From: Ignatzschineria rhizosphaerae
GTDB lineage: Bacteria > Pseudomonadota > Gammaproteobacteria > Cardiobacteriales > Wohlfahrtiimonadaceae
Reading direction: 5' to 3'
DNA: 64,000 nt
NCBI RefSeq assembly: GCF_022655595.1
Contig: NZ_CP093379.1
Location: forward strand, 2,228,501-2,292,500
Positions 15,979 through 25,800 of the stretch are shown here, piece by piece. Each line of letters begins with the position of its first letter. The stretch's first letter is position 1. A program made the position numbers and the translations under genes. Below the pieces are notes generated by a model that searched no databases, was not told the origin of the DNA, and saw nothing but the letters and a program-made list of their open reading frames with translations.

Positions 15979-16905
15979 ATGATGAATAGTGTCGAAAAAG
16001 GAAGCTTTAAGCGCAAAGAGAGTCTGTTTCGGAACTGGATTACTAAAGATGGTAGTGCCGGCATTTCTGGTTCAGGCGGTTTTACCCCAGAAAAAGATCG
16101 TTACCATCTCTATGTGAGCCTTGCTTGCCCTTGGGCGAATCGCACGCTTATTATGCGTAACTTAAAGGGGTTACAAGAATTTATTCCAATCACCGTTGTC
16201 CATTGGCGCATGGGAAAAGAGAGTTGGCACTTTGAAGCTGAAAATGGAGCTGAAGAAGATCCACTCTATCATGCAAAATTCCTATATGAGCTCTATCATA
16301 AAGTCGATCCAAATTATGAAGAAAATGGCGGCGTAGTAACCGTTCCCCTTCTTTGGGATAAGAAGAATAATACTGTCGTTAGCAATGAATCTGCAGAAAT
16401 TATCCGCATGTTTAATAATGCTTTTGATGATGTTGGCGCTATTGCCGGCGATTATTATCCGGAGCACCTTCGTAGCGAAATTGATGCCATGAATGATCGC
16501 TTTTATAACTCTATTAATAATGGCGTTTATCGCTGCGGCTTTGCGACAACACAAGAGGCTTATAATATTGCTTATCAAGAGCTCTTCTCAGCGCTTGATT
16601 ACCTTGAGAATCATCTTAAAGGGAAGCATTTTTTAGTCGGTAATCAACTCACTGAAGCAGATATTCGCCTCTTTGTAACGCTCATTCGCTTTGATGCAGT
16701 CTACTACAGCCACTTTAAATGTAACCGTCAGCAATTAAGAGATTTCCCAGAAATTTGGCGTTACCTTCGTGAGCTCTATGCTAGAGACGAGTTTAAAGAG
16801 ACAGTGAATATGTTTCACATTAAACATCACTACTATGAGAGCCATCCATCACTTAATCCATCAGGTATTGTGCCTAATGGTCCTATCATTGATTTTTCGC
16901 TATAA
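15979..16905 (+). CDS. yqjG: Glutathionyl-hydroquinone reductase (YqjG/Xi-class GST)
   Basis: This 308-residue Xi-class glutathione transferase reduces glutathionyl-hydroquinones. The catalytic Cys lies in SLACPWANRTLI, with the thioredoxin-fold part at about 40-150. The C-terminal helical domain contains EADIRLFVTLIRFDAVYY. AGGAG lies eight bases before ATG 15979; the next codon is also ATG. It is a single gene with its own terminator. Confidence 0.92.
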   Translation: MMNSVEKGSFKRKESLFRNWITKDGSAGISGSGGFTPEKDRYHLYVSLACPWANRTLIMRNLKGLQEFIPITVVHWRMGKESWHFEAENGAEEDPLYHAKFLYELYHKVDPNYEENGGVVTVPLLWDKKNNTVVSNESAEIIRMFNNAFDDVGAIAGDYYPEHLRSEIDAMNDRFYNSINNGVYRCGFATTQEAYNIAYQELFSALDYLENHLKGKHFLVGNQLTEADIRLFVTLIRFDAVYYSHFKCNRQQLRDFPEIWRYLRELYARDEFKETVNMFHIKHHYYESHPSLNPSGIVPNGPIIDFSL

Positions 16906-16941
16906 AGCAGATCTCTTATTAAGAATGATGAATATACTAAA

Positions 16942-16964
16942 AACCCACTTAAAGTGGGTTTTTT
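16942..16964 (+). terminator. Terminator of yqjG
   Basis: AACCCAC (16942-16948), loop TTAAA and GTGGGTT (16954-16960) are followed by a T run. A run of A on the other side lets it also serve the convergent efflux operon. Confidence 0.85.
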
Positions 16965-17033
16965 ATCTGCCAATATTTTGCCTACCGACCAATATCGGTA
17001 ATCTTATTAGGCGCCCCCTATGATTAGATAAGC

Positions 17034-19100
17034 TTACTTTTCAGCGCTCGTTCCTAAAAACTCTTGTAACGCCATTAACGCACATTGTAATTCCCAATAA
17101 GCAAGCTTTTCATGTTCATTACCTTTCTCTTTTTGCACCATCACAATCACTAAGGCGGCCTCTAGATCTTCAGCTTCTAATGCTGCCAATAATTCTGCTG
17201 GCAAATACCACAGCTCGCCACGATGCTTAAATCTTAACTGCCCTCTTAAAATCGCTAATGTTAGATAAGCATAAATCACAAAGAGAGATCTCTCTGTATT
17301 ATCGGGCAATAATCGTACTTGATGGATCGCACTATAAACATAAGCCTCATAATCTCTTAGAGATTTTTCAGAAATATTAGCCGCTAAATGCTGATGGATT
17401 TTTTGAGGTCTTTTTAATGTGAATTGAGAAGCTCCTTCTGGCTGCATTAACCGCTTAAATTGCTTAAAAATACTCAATCGTACTCGCGCTAATTTCGCCT
17501 CACTCGAGCTTGGGCGAATGATATTAAACATTAATAATAAAATGACAAAGGCAACCACCATCGTCAAGGAGGTATTGGCAAAAGTACTAATATCAAATTC
17601 CATAGGATTTGAAAAAGAGACTAACATCGGAGAAAAGATTAACACACCAAGACCTATTAATATCCCCTTCACCGATCTCCCTTGCAATAAGGCCGCGATA
17701 AAATAGATCGGCAACACAATCAGCATCGCCACTTCCATAGTGGATACTTGAATTAAAATTCCAAATTTTAAAATGAAGCTTATCGGAATAGCGACTAACA
17801 TCATCGCGCTTAGCATCATAGTGATTGCTTTAGTCACCATCGATAAAGTAGCACCAATTGTGCAGATAATACCGATTAAAATCAGTAGAACAAAACCAAA
17901 ATCCCACTGTGTTTCCATCCAAAAAAACATCCCTGTCATAATACAGAGAAAAGTCCTCACCGCATTTAATAGCGCTTCTTTTTTATCACTATAATAGACC
18001 TTAAATCCTGGAATATAGAATGTCCTTCTCTTTAAGTTAGGAAAGTCTGCCACATCTTCCGTGCCACCCATCACCGCTTTAGATGAAGTCTCCCCATGCT
18101 CATAACGATATTGGGCACTTAATATCTCATCTAACTTTTCATCTAAAAGTGCTACAAAATGTCGCCCCTTATCGTTTTGGAGTAATTGACTAGGCGCTTT
18201 TGGCTTATGGGCTAATTTCCCTTGCGATAAACTTGCTGAGGAAAACCAGCGTTTTAAATCAGAGAGATATTGCGTCATTACTTCTGGAACATCTTTCAGC
18301 AACTCTCGCTTTAACATATCTAACAGTAAAATGCCGGAGATAGCGTGTAATAATCGATGTCCATAACGATATAGCCGAGTATTTTCTGCCGAATTACTGG
18401 AAGCTGATAAAAACTCATAAAATATTAGATCTCGAAAATCCATCAATCCCAATAACGCCGCTCGATACTCTTTATAAAAAAAGTGATGATCATTATCAAC
18501 CGTTAATAAAGATTGATAAAGCCTACGAGCTTGAGTTCGCTTTTCACGAAGTTTACGCTTAATCTCGATTCTCTCTGAAAAAGCTGGCCACAACATCGAA
18601 ATAAAAAAAGCGGTCGCTAATCCAATATAGATCTCCAAAATTCTTGCCTGAGAGATTTGAAAAAGCGCGTAAGAAGAAGGTGCTACGGAAAGGGTAAATC
18701 CAATTAGCGCAGCTGTATAACCACACAATGCAAAACCATAGGTAAAAAGCCGGCTTAAAGAGCTTGCAAGATAGGAGCAGATCGCAAGCCAAATCGCCAT
18801 ATAGATCACAAAGAGCCATTGATCATTTAAGGCTAATGCCGCAATAATATTAACAGAGATTACCCCCAAAACTGTGCCTATAAATCTTGCTAAAAAATTC
18901 TCTACTAACATCCTTTGCATCGGTAGCGTGACTATTGCAACTGTCATCATTGCCCAATAAGGTTTATCAGTCTGTAAGCGAAAAGCAATAAACCAGGCCA
19001 ATCCCATCCCTAGCACCATCCGGCAAGCATGCGAATAGTTCAATCCCGCCAGATATTGCAACATAGATTGCCAACTGATTTTTCTAAAAGCGCCTTTCAT
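17034..19100 (-). CDS. FUSC-family inner-membrane efflux protein (AaeB-like), copy 2
   Basis: This 688-residue FUSC/AaeB-type protein has two blocks of transmembrane helices. The N-terminal block includes GMGLAWFIAFRLQTDKPYWAM; the central one begins near MTGMFFWMETQWDFG. Each is followed by a cytosolic helical domain. These proteins work with a HlyD-type adaptor to expel aromatic acids or other small organic molecules. It is the last gene of a DUF1656-HlyD-FUSC operon. It is closely similar to the FUSC gene at 20548-22530, so the operon has been duplicated in tandem. The substrate is not evident. Confidence 0.88.
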   Translation of the reverse strand: MKGAFRKISWQSMLQYLAGLNYSHACRMVLGMGLAWFIAFRLQTDKPYWAMMTVAIVTLPMQRMLVENFLARFIGTVLGVISVNIIAALALNDQWLFVIYMAIWLAICSYLASSLSRLFTYGFALCGYTAALIGFTLSVAPSSYALFQISQARILEIYIGLATAFFISMLWPAFSERIEIKRKLREKRTQARRLYQSLLTVDNDHHFFYKEYRAALLGLMDFRDLIFYEFLSASSNSAENTRLYRYGHRLLHAISGILLLDMLKRELLKDVPEVMTQYLSDLKRWFSSASLSQGKLAHKPKAPSQLLQNDKGRHFVALLDEKLDEILSAQYRYEHGETSSKAVMGGTEDVADFPNLKRRTFYIPGFKVYYSDKKEALLNAVRTFLCIMTGMFFWMETQWDFGFVLLILIGIICTIGATLSMVTKAITMMLSAMMLVAIPISFILKFGILIQVSTMEVAMLIVLPIYFIAALLQGRSVKGILIGLGVLIFSPMLVSFSNPMEFDISTFANTSLTMVVAFVILLLMFNIIRPSSSEAKLARVRLSIFKQFKRLMQPEGASQFTLKRPQKIHQHLAANISEKSLRDYEAYVYSAIHQVRLLPDNTERSLFVIYAYLTLAILRGQLRFKHRGELWYLPAELLAALEAEDLEAALVIVMVQKEKGNEHEKLAYWELQCALMALQEFLGTSAEK

Positions 19101-19141
19101 TATTAATGCTATATCCTTTTATATGGTCATTAATCCAAATA

Positions 19142-20038
19142 TTATTGAGGCTCTAAGTCTTCGCACCATTGATCTAATACCACAACCGTTACGGTTGTTC
19201 CGGCAATCAGGTTTTGAGTATCAATCTCCTTTAAAGAATGATCAAAGGCGATCGTGACCGGAACCCTCTGTGCTAATGTGACCCATGGATAATTAGGCTT
19301 CACCGATTGCAGTAACATCTCTCCTGTTTGTGCACTTTGATCAAAAATCGCGCGCCCAAAGCCGGTAATACAACCATACATTTTGGGGTTCCCATTATAA
19401 GGAAGAAGTTCCACCCGGCGCCCCACATCAATATAAGAGAGTTTTGTCTCTTCAAAATATCCCACCACATGAAAACTATTACTATCAACAAGCGCAAATA
19501 AAGGCGTTCCAGCAGGGATATAATCCCCTTCTCTTAATTGCATATTCGTAATATAACCGCTCTCTGCGGCGTAGATATTTGTTCTGCTAAAATCAAGCTC
19601 AGCTTTTTCAACTTGAATCTCCGCTTGCTCTACCTGATCATTTAAGAGATCTAAACTATATTTTGCTTCTTCCAAATGCTCTAAAGAGATCGCAGCCGCA
19701 CTGCCTAACTCTGTCCGGCGATGATATTGATGTAATGCTTGCTCTTGGCGAATTTTAAGCTGCGCTAATTGAGCTTTTGCATTTTTGAGATTAATCTCAT
19801 AATCAATAGGATCAATCCGAAATAATAGATCCCCTTTTTGCACTAATTGATTATCACTAATCGGTAGATCTATGAGCTTTCCTGCAACTTGCGCGGATAC
19901 TTCTATAACATCTGCTCGAATTCTGCCATCTCGCGTCCAACCCCCAAGAACATAAAAATTCCAGAGTTGATAAGCGGTAAGAATTAACGCAAAAAGCGCA
20001 ATCACTGTTATTAAATAACGTTTTAAAGATGCATTCAT
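19142..20038 (-). CDS. HlyD/EmrA-type efflux adaptor (AaeA-like), copy 2
   Basis: This 298-residue periplasmic adaptor has one N-terminal membrane anchor (TVIALFALILTAYQLW). A lipoyl/barrel-sandwich domain follows (DVIEVSAQVAGKLIDLPISDNQLV), with a coiled-coil hairpin at about 80-160 and a beta-barrel. It links the FUSC pump to the outer membrane. It lies two bases past the DUF1656 gene and 41 bp before FUSC. Its paralogue is at 22530-23405. Confidence 0.9.
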   Translation of the reverse strand: MNASLKRYLITVIALFALILTAYQLWNFYVLGGWTRDGRIRADVIEVSAQVAGKLIDLPISDNQLVQKGDLLFRIDPIDYEINLKNAKAQLAQLKIRQEQALHQYHRRTELGSAAAISLEHLEEAKYSLDLLNDQVEQAEIQVEKAELDFSRTNIYAAESGYITNMQLREGDYIPAGTPLFALVDSNSFHVVGYFEETKLSYIDVGRRVELLPYNGNPKMYGCITGFGRAIFDQSAQTGEMLLQSVKPNYPWVTLAQRVPVTIAFDHSLKEIDTQNLIAGTTVTVVVLDQWCEDLEPQ

Positions 20039-20040
20039 AC

Positions 20041-20250
20041 TTAACCTTGTAACAATAGAAAGATCAGATGACTAACATAAAGCGAAACGAAGTAGATACT
20101 GATGTCTACTAGATTTGGATGCCAAACATCCCCGGCATATAATTGATCTTTATAAAAACCCCGAACAATTAGCCAAATAAAAAAACCGACAACAAAGACT
20201 TTAAATGCTCCGGGTAAAAAAATGAGTGATCCAAAAACAAGATCTTTCAT
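20041..20250 (-). CDS. DUF1656 membrane protein (AaeX-like), copy 2
   Basis: This 69-residue inner-membrane protein has two hydrophobic segments and the family motif RGFYKDQLYAGDVWHPNLVD. DUF1656/AaeX proteins accompany FUSC pumps; their exact role is unknown. The ATG at 20250 (MKDLVFGS) matches the start of the paralogue at 23618. It is the first gene of the second efflux operon. Confidence 0.88.
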   Translation of the reverse strand: MKDLVFGSLIFLPGAFKVFVVGFFIWLIVRGFYKDQLYAGDVWHPNLVDISIYFVSLYVSHLIFLLLQG

Positions 20251-20477
20251 AAAATATTCCCTCAACGATTTATTATTAACTAGGGGAAATAGGCAGCTCT
20301 TCCTCAAAGCCCCCTTTTAACTAGCGTTATCAACACTATAAAATACTTTATGTAAACCTATAAAAATGTTTATTTACAAAACATTCAAACAAAAGAAAAT
20401 TAACTCTACTATTAGAAGGTTAATTCATCATTTAAACTTTAAATCTTCAATTTTCTACCAACAATAGGCCCACAAAA

Positions 20478-20510
20478 AAAACCTCACAGATTTTAAATCT
20501 ACGAGGTTTT
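20478..20510 (-). terminator. Terminator of upstream efflux operon
   Basis: AAAACCTC (20478-20485) and GAGGTTTT (20503-20510) enclose a second matched arm, AGATTT/AAATCT. The T run on the minus strand fits termination of the operon ending at 20548. This hairpin shows that the two efflux operons are separate transcription units. Confidence 0.8.
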
Positions 20511-20547
20511 TAATAAGCAGTTGACAGTGATAAATGAGCTTTTAAGA

Positions 20548-22530
20548 TTATTTTTGCGCCTCTAAGAAATCATTAAAAGAGGTCAGTGCGCAGCGCAAAA
20601 TCCAGTAAGCACTTTTAGGAATTCCTTGTGCATTTGCTTCTAATTGAATAGTCTCTTCTAGCGCATCTTTAATGCGTTCATCTTCAATCGATTGCTGCAA
20701 AGAGAGTGGCAGATCCCAAGCAATACCCTGCATCTCCATCCTGCGTTGCTCTTTTAAAATAACGCTTGCCAAAAAGCCATAAGCTAAAAACTCTGTTTTT
20801 GCAGGCATCGCTGGCACCGTTTTAATCCGCTGCACGGCACTACTTAAATAAGCGCCAAAATCTTTAATAGAACGATCAGTCGTTTGATTGACTTGCTCAG
20901 AAAATCTTATGGCAATCTCTCGCTTCATTCGCTGCATCTTCACAGTATCACTACTTGGGCGAATAAGATGAAAGATCACTAAGATAATGGCTAAAGAGGC
21001 TAATAATGCATAAACCTGATTAGCAAAAGCCTCAAAGTTATAAGTCATAGGGTTTGAAAAACCAATTAAAAATGCCGAGCCCATCAAAAAGCTGTAACCA
21101 ATCAGGTATCCTAACATCGACTTTACCTGTAACATTGCCGCAAATAGGTATAACGGTAAAACCACCATCATTGCCGGAATGATGTGATTGACATTGATTA
21201 ATATCCCAAACTTTAAGACAAAAGAGAGGGGAACTGTGACAAAGATAGAGACAATAAAGGTGATCGTTAAGAGTTTTGTCGCCATCGGAAAGGTTGCGCC
21301 TAATGTACAAAGAATACCAATCAGTATCAGTAAGATATATCCAACATCCCACTGCGTTTCCATCCAGATAAACATTCCTAGCATAATACTGGCAAAGGTT
21401 CTCACAGCATTAATAATCGCCTCTTTTTTATCACTATAATAGATTTTCCGACTCGGAATATAGAGCGACTCATCTAAAGATTTCTCAAGTTTTGTACTAT
21501 AGAGATCCTGAAATTTTTCACTCAGTTTTTCAACAAAAATACGCCCCTTAGGATGATCTAATAAAACTTTGGGGGCTTTTGGCTGGCTATCGAGCTTTCT
21601 TAAAGTTGTACTCGGAGATGAAAACCAACTATTTAAAGCATGCAAATAAGATTCTAATGGCGCTTTAAGCGCTGCTTTTTTTAATAAATCCTTCTTAATA
21701 AAATGTAACGCCAATATGCCTGAAACAGCTCTTATTAAACGATAGGTGTAACGATAAACTGCTTGGTTATCCTCTCTTAATGTTGAGACTGATAAAAACT
21801 CTTGAAAGATAAGATCTCTAAAATCCATTAAACCTAATAGAATTTTTTCATACTGCTTATTAAATTCTTCTTGAGGATAATCCGGCGTTAATAGCGCTTG
21901 ATATAGCCTACGCACAGCAGCACGCTGTAATCTTAGCTTTTGTTTAATAGCAATTCGCTCAAGATATGCCGGCCATAACATCGAGACAAAAAAGGCAACG
22001 ACTAATCCGATTAAAATCTCTAAAATTCGTGCTTGGGAGATCTGAAATACCATATAGCCCGATGGTGAAATAGAGAGCGCAAATCCTAAAATTGCCGAGG
22101 TATAACCACAAAGCGCAAAGCAATAGGTCGTCATAGGGCTTTTAGCCGTTGCAAGATAGGCGCAAAGAGAGAGCCATAATCCCATATAGATCGTAAATAA
22201 CCACTGATCATTTAGCGCAAACATGGCAATCACATTGACCATAATTGCCCCGACTAAAGTCCCGATTAAACGGGCAATAAAGCGCTCCACTAGCATACTT
22301 TGAAGAGGCAAAGTAACGATCACAACCGTCATGATAGACCAATAAGGCTTATCTGTTTGCAACCTAAAGGCAATAAACCATGCGATCGCAACGCCAATAA
22401 CAACGCGCAGTCCATAAGAGTAATTGAGCCCGGCAAAATATGCTCCAAGCTTTGCTAAAAAGCTTGGTGACTTTATTTCAATCTGATCAACGCTATTGAT
22501 AGACGGCGCTTTTACTTTAGCTTGTTTCAT
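20548..22530 (-). CDS. FUSC-family inner-membrane efflux protein (AaeB-like), copy 1
   Basis: This 660-residue FUSC pump protein has the same plan as copy 2: membrane blocks near GVAIAWFIAFRLQTDKPYWS and MLGMFIWMETQWDVG, each followed by a cytosolic helical region. The start codon overlaps the HlyD stop at 22530, so the two are translationally coupled. It diverges from copy 2 mostly in the soluble loops, which suggests an old duplication with possible change of substrate. Confidence 0.88.
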   Translation of the reverse strand: MKQAKVKAPSINSVDQIEIKSPSFLAKLGAYFAGLNYSYGLRVVIGVAIAWFIAFRLQTDKPYWSIMTVVIVTLPLQSMLVERFIARLIGTLVGAIMVNVIAMFALNDQWLFTIYMGLWLSLCAYLATAKSPMTTYCFALCGYTSAILGFALSISPSGYMVFQISQARILEILIGLVVAFFVSMLWPAYLERIAIKQKLRLQRAAVRRLYQALLTPDYPQEEFNKQYEKILLGLMDFRDLIFQEFLSVSTLREDNQAVYRYTYRLIRAVSGILALHFIKKDLLKKAALKAPLESYLHALNSWFSSPSTTLRKLDSQPKAPKVLLDHPKGRIFVEKLSEKFQDLYSTKLEKSLDESLYIPSRKIYYSDKKEAIINAVRTFASIMLGMFIWMETQWDVGYILLILIGILCTLGATFPMATKLLTITFIVSIFVTVPLSFVLKFGILINVNHIIPAMMVVLPLYLFAAMLQVKSMLGYLIGYSFLMGSAFLIGFSNPMTYNFEAFANQVYALLASLAIILVIFHLIRPSSDTVKMQRMKREIAIRFSEQVNQTTDRSIKDFGAYLSSAVQRIKTVPAMPAKTEFLAYGFLASVILKEQRRMEMQGIAWDLPLSLQQSIEDERIKDALEETIQLEANAQGIPKSAYWILRCALTSFNDFLEAQK

Positions 22531-23405
22531 TAATCTTCATCCAAAACAATCACCGTAACCGTTGTCCCTGCAATCAATTTATGCGCATCTAGTGCCGCTT
22601 CATCTAGATCTAACACAATTTTAACAGGGATTCTCTGCGCTAAGGTGACCCAAGGATAATTGGGTTTAACAGCTTGCAACAACTGCTCACCTGTTTGCGC
22701 GCTTTGATCGAAGATCGCTCGGCCATAACCTGTAATATGCCCATACATCTTCTCCCCACCGTTATAAGGGATGATTTCGACTCTACGCCCGACCTCAATA
22801 TAGGGAAGTTTAGTCTCTTCAAAATACCCCACAACATGAAAGCTATGCTTATCGACAAGAGCAAATAAAGGTTGCCCTGCTGGAATAAAATTCCCCACAC
22901 GAATATTTAAATTGGTGACATAGCCACTGACTTCGGCATAGATTTTTGTGCGGCTTAAATCTAATGTCGCTTTTTCAACCGCAATCTCTGCTTGTTGCAC
23001 CTGATCATTTAACAGGTCTAAATTATACTTCACCTCTTCTAAATGCTCTTTAGAGATTGCCGCCACATTCCCTAACTCTGTTCGGCGATTATATTGTAAT
23101 TCTGCTTGCTCTTGACGAATACGGAGCTGCTCTAACTGCGCTTGTGCGTTACGTAAATTGATCTCGTAATCAATGGCCTCAATCTCAAATAGAAGATCTC
23201 CCTTCTCCACTAACTGATTATCAACAATCGGCAAATTAACTAATCTTCCCGAAACTTGAGAAGAGACTTGAATCACATCAGCGCGGATCTTACCATCACG
23301 CGTCCAGCCGCCTAATACATAAAAATTCCATAATTGGTAAGCTGTTACAATCAATACAAATGCGGCAATAACCGTCATTAAATATTTTTTTAAAGCTGCT
23401 TTCAT
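22530..23405 (-). CDS. HlyD/EmrA-type efflux adaptor (AaeA-like), copy 1
   Basis: This 291-residue adaptor has an N-terminal anchor (MTVIAAFVLIVTAYQLW), a barrel-sandwich domain (DVIQVSSQVSGRLVNLP), a coiled-coil hairpin and a beta-barrel. It stands three bases after the DUF1656 stop and overlaps the FUSC start by one base. It is highly similar to copy 2 along its whole length, with identical stretches such as NFYVLGGWTRDG. Confidence 0.9.
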   Translation of the reverse strand: MKAALKKYLMTVIAAFVLIVTAYQLWNFYVLGGWTRDGKIRADVIQVSSQVSGRLVNLPIVDNQLVEKGDLLFEIEAIDYEINLRNAQAQLEQLRIRQEQAELQYNRRTELGNVAAISKEHLEEVKYNLDLLNDQVQQAEIAVEKATLDLSRTKIYAEVSGYVTNLNIRVGNFIPAGQPLFALVDKHSFHVVGYFEETKLPYIEVGRRVEIIPYNGGEKMYGHITGYGRAIFDQSAQTGEQLLQAVKPNYPWVTLAQRIPVKIVLDLDEAALDAHKLIAGTTVTVIVLDED

Positions 23406-23408
23406 CGA

Positions 23409-23618
23409 TTAACCTTGTAAAAATAGAAAGATTAGGTGACTCACATAAAGTGAAACAAAATAGACACTAATATCTACTAAATTAGGATGCCAAATTCCCC
23501 CAGAATAGAGTTTCTTACGATAAAACCCTCGGATAAACAACCAGATAAAAAAGCCTAAAATTAATACTTTCAATATCCCTGGCAAAAACACTAGCGAACC
23601 AAAAACAAGTTCTGTCAT
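23409..23618 (-). CDS. DUF1656 membrane protein (AaeX-like), copy 1
   Basis: This 69-residue protein has two membrane segments and the RGFYRKKLYSGGIWHPNLVD motif. I chose ATG 23618 (MTELVFGS) because GGGAGAAG lies just before it; a further ATG four codons upstream overlaps that ribosome site. It is the first gene of the first efflux operon. No LysR regulator of the AaeR kind is adjacent. Confidence 0.88.
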   Translation of the reverse strand: MTELVFGSLVFLPGILKVLILGFFIWLFIRGFYRKKLYSGGIWHPNLVDISVYFVSLYVSHLIFLFLQG

Positions 23619-23742
23619 CGCTTCTCCCACGATTTAATCTTCAAATAAAATATAGACTCTCTATTCTAAACTAAAAGAGTGACATTAGTCACATATTAAC
23701 AAACAATCTCTAAATTATTAGTAATATATAAAGATCAATAAA

Positions 23743-23765
23743 AAACCCACGATTAAAGTGGGTTT
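23743..23765 (-). terminator. Terminator of nrdA
   Basis: AAACCCAC (23743-23750) and GTGGGTTT (23758-23765) form a hairpin preceded on the plus strand by an A run. It thus ends in T on the minus strand, 25 bp past the nrdA stop. Confidence 0.8.
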
Positions 23766-23789
23766 GCCTTCTCTTAGATAAATTAAAAC

Positions 23790-25487
23790 TTATGCTTCGC
23801 AGCTCGAGCAAGCAACTAAACTTGCCACCATCTCTTTTGCGACGCTTTGGCTACGCTGATAGTAGACTGATTTAATCCCTAATCGCCAAGCTTCAATCAA
23901 CAGCTGATTCACCTCTTTAATCGGAAGCGCTGCCGGAATATTAATATTCATACTCTGCCCTTGATCAATATATTTCTGGCGAATACTCGCTTGCTGAATG
24001 ATCTCTAGCTGACTAATCTCTTTAAAGGTTTTAAAGACCGCGCGCTCTTCTTCAGTAAGTGCCGTTAAATGCTGAACAGAGCCGCCAGCGAGCATAATGG
24101 TGCGCCATGTCTCTTCATTATCGAGTCCTTTCTCTTCTAGTAAAACTTTAAGATAGCGATTCTTACGCATAAAGTTCCCCTTTGATAATCCTGCCTTATA
24201 GTAATTACTACTAAATGGCTCAATTCCTGGTGAACTCTGCCCTAAAATGGCAGAAGAAGAGGTTGTTGGTGCAATCGCCATTGTGGTTGTATTGCGGCGA
24301 CCATAACCTTTTAAGAGCTCTGGCTCACCATACATTAAGGCAAGTTCCTTCGTCGCTTCATCTGCTTGCGTTTGCATCTTTTTAAAAATCTCCCCCGTTA
24401 GCATCTTTGCTTGCATGCTCTCAAAAGGAATTCGGTTACGTTGCAAATAAGAGTGCCAGCCTAAAACCCCAAGTCCGATGGCACGATGGCGTTTAGCAAA
24501 ACGGTTTGCCGCCCCAAGATAATAATTATCTTCTGTTTTATCGATGAATTCTTGCAACACCGCATCTAAGAAATGAATCGCTAATTGCACCGCTTTTGTA
24601 TCTTTCCATTCATCATAAAGCTCTAAGTTCATCGAGGATAAACAGCAGATAAATGACTCATCAATATTGGAAGGAAGCATAATCTCCGTACAGAGATTGC
24701 TACCATTAATGCGCATATTATGATCTTTATAGACTTGCGGCTTATGACGATTCACATTATCGGAAAAGAAGAGATAGGGCATGCCCTTCTCTTGGCGGCT
24801 CTCTAAAACCTTCGCCCATAGGTGCCGTTTTTCACGATCGCCATCAATCATCTCCTGCATCCAATAATCAGGAATACAAACGCCAAAAAAGAGATTTTGA
24901 ATGGGATTACCAATATTGCGAATTTGTAAGAACTCCTCACAATCAGGGTGATCAATATCAAGATAAGCGGCAAAAGCACCACGGCGAACGCCGCCTTGAG
25001 AGATCGTTTCCATCGCCGTATCAAAGAGCTTCATAAAACTCACAGCGCCACTACTTTTACCATTATCCGTAACCGCGCTTCCCCGCTCACGAAGATGCCC
25101 AAAATAACCAGAAGTGCCGCCGCCAATCTTGGTTTGCATAATCACTTCCCCAAGTTTGTGGGTAATCCCCTCAATGCGATCTGGCAAACTGACATTAAAA
25201 CAAGAGATCGGCAATCCTCGCTCTGTTCCCATATTGGCCCAAATAGGAGAGCTTAAACTCATCCAACCACGCTCTATAATCTCTTCAAACTGAGGCTGAA
25301 GTTCTGGGCGCTTTAATCTTGTTGCTGCAGCTTCTGTAATTCGGTGAATAGCGCCTTTAACCGTTTCCCCTTTTAAGAGATAACCGCGATTTAAGATCTG
25401 TTCACTTTCTGAGTTGAGCCACCAAAGCTTTTCATGTTCAATCGTGGATTCTTCGGTTTCAAAAGGTAATAAATAATTTTTCATCAT
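23790..25487 (-). CDS. nrdA: Class I ribonucleotide reductase large subunit (short form)
   Basis: This 565-residue catalytic subunit reduces ribonucleotides to deoxyribonucleotides. The radical-site motif NLCTEIML, the redox Cys in PISCFNVSL and SFICCLSSM, the tyrosine pair in SVYYQRSQ and the C-terminal CSSC are all present. It is about 200 residues shorter than E. coli NrdA and lacks the N-terminal ATP-cone, so it should not show dATP inhibition through that domain. It lies 313 bp downstream of nrdB on the same strand; B-before-A is the reverse of the usual order. Confidence 0.92.
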   Translation of the reverse strand: MMKNYLLPFETEESTIEHEKLWWLNSESEQILNRGYLLKGETVKGAIHRITEAAATRLKRPELQPQFEEIIERGWMSLSSPIWANMGTERGLPISCFNVSLPDRIEGITHKLGEVIMQTKIGGGTSGYFGHLRERGSAVTDNGKSSGAVSFMKLFDTAMETISQGGVRRGAFAAYLDIDHPDCEEFLQIRNIGNPIQNLFFGVCIPDYWMQEMIDGDREKRHLWAKVLESRQEKGMPYLFFSDNVNRHKPQVYKDHNMRINGSNLCTEIMLPSNIDESFICCLSSMNLELYDEWKDTKAVQLAIHFLDAVLQEFIDKTEDNYYLGAANRFAKRHRAIGLGVLGWHSYLQRNRIPFESMQAKMLTGEIFKKMQTQADEATKELALMYGEPELLKGYGRRNTTTMAIAPTTSSSAILGQSSPGIEPFSSNYYKAGLSKGNFMRKNRYLKVLLEEKGLDNEETWRTIMLAGGSVQHLTALTEEERAVFKTFKEISQLEIIQQASIRQKYIDQGQSMNINIPAALPIKEVNQLLIEAWRLGIKSVYYQRSQSVAKEMVASLVACSSCEA

Positions 25488-25800
25488 TCGTTATGTCACT
25501 AAAAAGGTTATTCGTTTATCTCGTTTAAAGCTGTTAATAGCTTTATCTCATTTAAAGCTGATTCATTGCCGACGTAAATCCTACATACTTTTTTTTGATT
25601 GCTTGCCGGCATTACATAATCTTCTTCTCTTGTAGCATCAAAATTTTCTTACTACTAAAGCCATCTACATTTCATCTCTTTTCAAGCGGATTTATTTCCG
25701 AAAAATCCTGCACGCTTTCTTGCAATAATTGCCGGCATTTATGGGCTTTATCTTGTCATGCAGGTATTTATCAAAATGGGATAAAATTAATTTTTATCCT
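25488..25800. repeat. Repeat-bearing spacer between nrdB and nrdA
   Basis: This 313-bp non-coding spacer holds two kinds of direct repeat. TTTATCTCGTTTAAAGCTG at 25515-25533 recurs at 25542-25560 with one change (27-bp period). A longer pair, AAATCCT-CA--CTTT...TTGCCGGCATT, occurs at about 25576-25611 and 25703-25737. Each of the longer pair ends in the GCCGGCAT motif common in this chromosome. The pattern could be a regulatory region for nrdA or inserted repeat elements. Confidence 0.5.
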
